Assembly: GCA_030043435.1 (NCBI GenBank)
Contig: JASHXR010000034.1
Coordinates: 1-7,286, forward strand
Direction of reading: 5' to 3'
DNA: 7,286 bases
Source of the DNA: Microcaldota archaeon
Lineage (GTDB): Archaea; Micrarchaeota; Micrarchaeia; Micrarchaeales; CABMGC01
Below the pieces are notes generated by a model. That model did not search any database and was not told the origin of the DNA. It worked only from the letters and a program-made list of their open reading frames with translations. Shown here piece after piece: positions 3,814 through 7,286 of this stretch (positions within the stretch are counted from its first letter, which is position 1; every line of letters begins with the position of its first letter). Position numbers and translations under genes: made by a program.

Positions 3814-6485
3814 CTCGCACGGCCCCCGAGCTTCGCGAGCACCTGCCTCTGCAGCTCGCGGATGTGCCTCCTCCTGTCCTTCATCATTATCACGTCGGAC
3901 TCGCCGAAGGTTATCAGGAGGTGGGAGAACGGCGACGGCACGCTGGTCTCGATGACCTTGTGGGCTATCTCCCCGCTGGCCAGCGCCATGGCCACGCGCT
4001 CGGCGCGCGGCATGTCCATGACGTCGTCGAGTATCTCCCTGTACGTCTCCTTTATGATAGGGAAGTCTGGGTTTATCTCCTCCGCGGCCTTGAGCACCAG
4101 CTGGGAGTTCACCTGCTGCTTCCTCACGCTTATCTTCCTGCCCATGTAGTTCCTGAGGATCATGAAGCTCCTAGCGGCGTTGTACCTGAACCTCCTCCTC
4201 ATCATCTCCGTCTTCCTGATGTCCCGCGTGAGGATGCGGCGCATCTCTCCCTTCCCCACCCCATCGACAAGCGCTGAGATGGCCTTCGCGCCGGGCCTTG
4301 CCTGGAGCTCTGTGATGAGCACGAAACCGTTGTCCGTTATGTTGACGGCCACGTCGGCGTTGAGGAGCTCGGAGAGCCTGATGGCGAAGAGCCTCGAGAG
4401 CGCGTCGTTGACTCTGCGTCCGTAGAGGCTGTGGAAGATTAGAAGATTCCTCTCCCCCTCCTTGTCTATCGTCCTCTCGATAAGCATGAGCCTGTCGTTG
4501 GGCACGCATCCTGCATAGAGGAGCTGCTCTGTGAAGTAGTTGAAGATCGCGACCTTCGCGTTCTCGTCTATGGGCATCGCGTCGAGGAGCTTCCTGGCCT
4601 CTGCGTTCGGCTTCAGCCCGCTCCTGCGGAGCGCGGCTATGCCGTTCCTGGACTTCTTGGCCGGTGTGCCGATGGCAGCGGCCATGCGCTCCCTGAACCT
4701 GCCTATCTCGAGCGCGAGCTCGTACGTGAGCGGGAGCTGCTCCGAGTACCAGGGCGGTATGGTGGGCACCTGGCCCGGCGCAGGGGTGACGAACGCCTTC
4801 ATCAGGCGCGACGAGTCGAACCTGTATGGCTTGCCGCCTAGCACGAAGACGTCGCCTGGCTTGAGCCTGGAGAGGAACTCCTCCTGTATGGACCCCTGCC
4901 ACTTGTTGTCGGGGGTGACGACGTCTATGGCGACCTCGTCAGGTATGGTGCCTATGTTCATGAAGTAGATCAGCTTGGTCAGCTTCCCGCGGCGGCTGAA
5001 CGCCTGCTCCTTCTCGTCGTACCTTATCTTGGCGTAGACCCTCCTCGACTCTAGGCCGACGTATGCGCCGGAGAGGTACTCTATCAGCGAGAGGAAGTCC
5101 TTCCTCGGGAGCGTATGGTACGCATAAGAGTTGCGCACCAGTGCGTATGCCTTGTCGAGCGTCCACTTCCCGTTCTGCGACATGCCGACTATGTGCTGCG
5201 CCAGGACGTCGAGCGCGTTCTTCGGGGTGGTGAAGGTGTCGAGGTGGCGGCGCTTAGCCGCGTCGAGCATGACGGAGCACTCGACAAGGTCGTCCCTGCT
5301 CGTGACGATGACCTCGCCTCTTGCCACGTCGTTGAAGCTGTGGCCGCTCCTGCCTATCCTCTGCACCGCGCGCGCCACGCTCTTGGGCGAGCCTATCTGC
5401 ACCACGTTGTCTATCGTGCCTATGTCGATGCCCAGCTCGAGGCTGGTCGAGGAGACAGCTACCTTGAGCTTGCCCTTCTTGAGCAGGTCCTCGACGCCGA
5501 GCCTGGCCTCCCTGGAGAGGGAGCCGTGGTGCGCGGCGATGCTCTCCTCGCCGTACTTGAACCGCTTTATCAGGTTGTAGACGACGCGCTCCGTGCCGCT
5601 CCTCGTGTTCGTGAAGACGAGGGTGGTCCGGTTCTTCTTGACTATCGCGTCGATGATGGAGTATATAGAGTCGTCTATGGCCTTCTCGCTGGAGTTGACT
5701 ATGTCCCTTACGGGCGAGAGCGCTGTGAAGTCGAGCCTCTTCTCCCACGTCGCGTCGACGATGACGCAGTCGCGCTCGTTCTCGCCCTCGTAGCCTACGA
5801 GGTACCTTGCGGCCTCGTCGAGCGGGGAGAGGGTGGCGCCCATCCCCACCCTGACGAAGTCGTGGCCTATCAGCCCAGCGAGCCGCTCTATGGAGAGGGA
5901 GAGGTGCACGCCGCGCTTGTTGTTGGCGAGCTCGTGGAGCTCGTCGATGACCACGTACTTAACGCCCTTGAGGTGCTCGGCGAACCTCTCCGAGTTGAGG
6001 AGTATAGCGAGGCTCTCCGGTGTGGTCACAAGTATGTGCGGCGGATGCTTCAGCATCCTCTGCCTCTCAGCCTGCGTGGTGTCCCCGGTCCTTATCCCCA
6101 CTGTTATCCTCTTTATCTGTATCGTTATGTCCGAGAAGAGCTGGTCGAGCGGAACGTTGAGGTTCCTGTAGATGTCGTTGTTGAGCGCGCGGAGCGGCGA
6201 TACGTAGATGCAGTAGACCTTGTCCTCCAGCCTGTTCGCCAGCGAGAGGTTCATAAGGTCGCTCAGTATCGACATGAAGGCAGAGAAGGTCTTCCCGCTC
6301 CCTGTCGGCGCGGTTATCAGCACGTTCTTCCCCTCCGTTATCAGCTTGAACGAGTACAGCTGCGGCGGGGTGGGGGCCTTGTACCTCTTCTCGAACCACT
6401 TCCTGAGGAAGAGGTTGAGGCAGTCGAGGCTCTCCTCGGCTGTGAAGGGCTTCTCTAAGTATCGTATCACATCATCACATCGCAT
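3810..6485 (-). CDS. lhr: Lhr-type superfamily 2 DEAD/DEAH-box helicase
   Basis: An 891-residue ATP-dependent 3'-5' helicase of the Lhr family, acting on DNA or DNA-RNA structures in repair and replication restart. Motifs in order: PTPPQ (38-42, Q-motif-like), APTGSGKT (59-66, Walker A), SPLRALNND (96-104), TTPESL (154-159), DELH (181-184, Walker B), GATLS (216-220), LVFTNTRSGTERV (289-301), SSTSLELGIDIG (345-356) and QRIGRSGH (375-382). After the two RecA domains come the winged-helix region and the Lhr-specific core. The core shows GTIPDE (512-517) and IPPWYSEQLPLTYELA (576-591). The tail PSPFSHLLITFGESDVIMM is characteristic of archaeal Lhr. Length is normal for an Lhr core protein, with no truncation. 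The start at 6485 leaves about 38 residues before the Q-like motif. It overlaps the phosphoesterase start by 4 bases. Confidence 0.96.
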   Translation of the reverse strand: MRCDDVIRYLEKPFTAEESLDCLNLFLRKWFEKRYKAPTPPQLYSFKLITEGKNVLITAPTGSGKTFSAFMSILSDLMNLSLANRLEDKVYCIYVSPLRALNNDIYRNLNVPLDQLFSDITIQIKRITVGIRTGDTTQAERQRMLKHPPHILVTTPESLAILLNSERFAEHLKGVKYVVIDELHELANNKRGVHLSLSIERLAGLIGHDFVRVGMGATLSPLDEAARYLVGYEGENERDCVIVDATWEKRLDFTALSPVRDIVNSSEKAIDDSIYSIIDAIVKKNRTTLVFTNTRSGTERVVYNLIKRFKYGEESIAAHHGSLSREARLGVEDLLKKGKLKVAVSSTSLELGIDIGTIDNVVQIGSPKSVARAVQRIGRSGHSFNDVARGEVIVTSRDDLVECSVMLDAAKRRHLDTFTTPKNALDVLAQHIVGMSQNGKWTLDKAYALVRNSYAYHTLPRKDFLSLIEYLSGAYVGLESRRVYAKIRYDEKEQAFSRRGKLTKLIYFMNIGTIPDEVAIDVVTPDNKWQGSIQEEFLSRLKPGDVFVLGGKPYRFDSSRLMKAFVTPAPGQVPTIPPWYSEQLPLTYELALEIGRFRERMAAAIGTPAKKSRNGIAALRRSGLKPNAEARKLLDAMPIDENAKVAIFNYFTEQLLYAGCVPNDRLMLIERTIDKEGERNLLIFHSLYGRRVNDALSRLFAIRLSELLNADVAVNITDNGFVLITELQARPGAKAISALVDGVGKGEMRRILTRDIRKTEMMRRRFRYNAARSFMILRNYMGRKISVRKQQVNSQLVLKAAEEINPDFPIIKETYREILDDVMDMPRAERVAMALASGEIAHKVIETSVPSPFSHLLITFGESDVIMMKDRRRHIRELQRQVLAKLGGRAR

Positions 6486-6522
6486 GCAAACGAAAACTAG
6501 CGGTATTGATTGGCACGAACTG

Positions 6523-6531
6523 GTATTAAAA
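6523..6531 (-). promoter_or_regulatory. Possible TATA box of the lhr operon
   Basis: On the - strand TTTTAATAC lies about 40 bases upstream of the lhr ATG, predicting a short leader of roughly 15 bases. It is the best AT-rich candidate in a region otherwise of mixed composition. The match is weak. Confidence 0.3.
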
Positions 6532-6649
6532 CCTGATGCCGATGGTGCTGTCCTGTGTTGTCACGATAGCCCTGCCGTGTCACGCGAGGGGACTGTGACG
6601 TCGCTGCACTCTGGGACCCAGTGCATCTACGGCCGCACTGATGCGGAAG

Positions 6650-6657
6650 GCTTAAGA
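6650..6657 (+). promoter_or_regulatory. Possible TATA-like box of the small basic gene
   Basis: GCTTAAGA lies about 30-40 bases before the start region at 6683-6692. The spacing fits an archaeal promoter with a very short leader. The motif is short and GC-flanked, so support is weak. Confidence 0.3.
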
Positions 6658-6682
6658 GGGTTCGCCTCCCATCTATCCTGAC

Positions 6683-6687
6683 GTGAT
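6683..6687 (+). promoter_or_regulatory. GTGAT ribosome-binding-like site deciding the start at 6692
   Basis: GTGAT ends 4 bases before ATG 6692, the same motif and spacing as ahead of the first vapB (1522-1526 before 1531). It matches the archaeal anti-Shine-Dalgarno sequence. This favours ATG 6692 over reading the same GTG as a start three codons earlier. Confidence 0.45.
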
Positions 6688-6691
6688 AAGG

Positions 6692-6958
6692 ATGGCGAAG
6701 AAGGGAAGCGCGTCAAAGAGGCTCGAGGCGCTTGAGCGCGCGCAGCAGATAGACCAGGCGCTGAAGTCGAGCACTATAGAGAGCGAGGCGCTCCTCAGCA
6801 GCGCGGGCGAGTCGCGGCCCACGCTCGAGTCCCATGTGCTTGACCTGCTCGACCAGAGGTTCATCAAGGAGGCCGAGGCCGGAGACCGCAGGCGAAAGGC
6901 CGCAGCCAGGCGCAAGGCGGGCAAGGCGCAGAGGCGCGGGAAGGCGGGGAAGAGATAG
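6692..6958 (+). CDS. Small basic hypothetical protein with Lys/Arg-rich tail
   Basis: An 88-residue protein of no family I recognise. The first third (about 8-30) is predicted helical and charged (RLEALERAQQIDQALKS). A middle stretch contains SRPTLESHVLDLLDQRF, probably an amphipathic helix. The last ~23 residues are almost only Lys, Arg, Ala and Gly (RRRKAAARRK, then KAGKAQRRGKAGKR), like a nucleic-acid-binding tail. No signal peptide, membrane segment or cysteine is present. Use of the GC-rich codons of the lhr region and a GTGAT motif 4 bases before the ATG support a real gene. GTG 6683 is an alternative start adding three residues. It is divergent from lhr and convergent with the gene at the right edge. 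A ribosome- or chromatin-associated role would fit the composition but is a guess. Confidence 0.65.
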   Translation: MAKKGSASKRLEALERAQQIDQALKSSTIESEALLSSAGESRPTLESHVLDLLDQRFIKEAEAGDRRRKAAARRKAGKAQRRGKAGKR

Positions 6959-7050
6959 CCGCGCTACTCTGCATCTCTGCTTATCCTTCAGGAGCGACCC
7001 TGGGTTTGCCCTGTCAAAGGCTACTCCCAATTATGATACCATGAGCATAC

Positions 7051-7063
7051 GCGCCAGAGGCGC
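7051..7063. terminator. GC-rich inverted repeat between convergent genes
   Basis: GCGCC (7051-7055) and GGCGC (7059-7063) form a 5-bp stem with a 3-base loop, overlapping the palindrome AGGCGCGCCT at 7058-7067. It sits just past the stop of the right-edge gene and about 90 bases past the small basic gene. It could help end transcription from both sides, but no T-run follows in either direction. Confidence 0.25.
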
Positions 7064-7071
7064 GCCTGGCC

Positions 7072-7286
7072 TCAGCGCTCCTTCTTTCCGTCCTCGCCGC
7101 CCTTGCCTACGGAGAGCCTGACCCCGTCGTCGGGGCTCCTGGTTATCGTGATATCGAGGCTGTCGCTTCCGAGCATGTGCCTGAGCTCGTCGTACGTGTA
7201 CGCGCCTATGTCGTCGTTCCTCCTCTTCTTCAGTATCTCGGCCCTGCGCTCTATGACCTCGCCCTTCTCTATCGTGGCATAGGCCA
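7072..7286 (-). CDS. Hypothetical protein, C-terminal part (N-terminus outside window)
   Basis: An open frame enters from the right edge on the - strand (first complete codon at 7284) and runs 70 codons to a TGA at 7072-7074. The piece is highly charged: it starts AYATIEKGEVIERRAEILKK, contains YTYDELRHMLGSDSLDITIT, and ends in a Gly/Lys/Glu-rich tail (GKGGEDGKKER). The likely fold is a helix, a short helix and then beta strands (LDITITRS, GVRLSVGK). Codon choice matches the GC-rich lhr region, and the other frames are broken by stops or look random. I do not recognise the family. The start, full length and function lie beyond the window. Confidence 0.65.
   Translation of the reverse strand, partial: AYATIEKGEVIERRAEILKKRRNDDIGAYTYDELRHMLGSDSLDITITRSPDDGVRLSVGKGGEDGKKER

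Noticed and set aside
5115..6458. A 447-codon open frame on the + strand
   Set aside because: It is antisense to lhr, whose helicase motifs are complete. The frame has low-complexity Val/Glu/Arg/Leu composition typical of a GC-rich antisense shadow.
6655..6675. A tRNA T-arm-like sequence (GGGTTCGCCTCCC)
   Set aside because: The conserved A in the loop is missing, the stem pairs only three bases, and no acceptor, D or anticodon arms can be built around it.
1..7286. A CRISPR array, insertion sequence or rRNA intron
   Set aside because: There are no regularly spaced repeats, no transposase or homing-endonuclease motifs, and the 23S segment aligns in length without an inserted block.

Overview
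The window looks like archaeal chromosome. The 23S rRNA segment has archaeal signatures, such as G at E. coli position 2058 and the archaeal version of the helix-69 loop. TATA-like boxes lie about 25-35 bases ahead of starts. Ribosome-binding sites are of the GGTGA/GTGAT type. Both toxin-antitoxin modules and the Lhr-phosphoesterase operon are of archaeal type. The 23S rRNA departs from nearly universal positions, which suggests a fast-evolving lineage such as a DPANN/Micrarchaeota-like group. That placement is inference; nothing here fixes a genus.

Layout: (1) 1 to about 1420 is the 3' half of a 23S rRNA gene on the + strand, cut by the left edge. (2) About 1442-2157 is a vapB-vapC pair (AbrB-type antitoxin, PIN-domain RNase toxin) in the same direction as the rRNA. 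It lies between two copies of the 23S 3' terminus plus flank (1362-1441 and 2158-2241). The cassette therefore looks inserted at the end of the rRNA gene with duplication of its last ~60 bases. (3) 2277-2944 is a second, unrelated vapB-vapC pair on the - strand (ribbon-helix-helix-like antitoxin, PIN toxin), with its own TATA box and a 9-bp tandem repeat that may be its operator. (4) 3061-6485, - strand, is a two-gene operon: a full-length Lhr-type superfamily 2 helicase followed by a calcineurin-like phosphoesterase, joined by a 4-base ATGA overlap. This pairing is known in prokaryotic DNA repair clusters. (5) 6486-6682 is a divergent intergenic region. (6) 6692-6958 is a small, strongly basic + strand protein of unknown function. 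(7) 7072-7286 is the C-terminal end of an unrecognised - strand protein that runs off the right edge.

The toxin-antitoxin segment (about 1440-2950) is visibly AT-richer than the GC-rich lhr operon and the right end. This fits acquired modules gathered at the end of an rRNA gene. No 5S rRNA or tRNA is seen after the 23S gene.

The main point of interest is the toxin-antitoxin cassette framed by duplicated 23S rRNA 3' ends. Next is the unusual 23S rRNA core: changes in the peptidyl transferase centre, P-loop and sarcin-ricin loop, several of them compensated. rRNA positions are E. coli numbers assigned by eye from memory.
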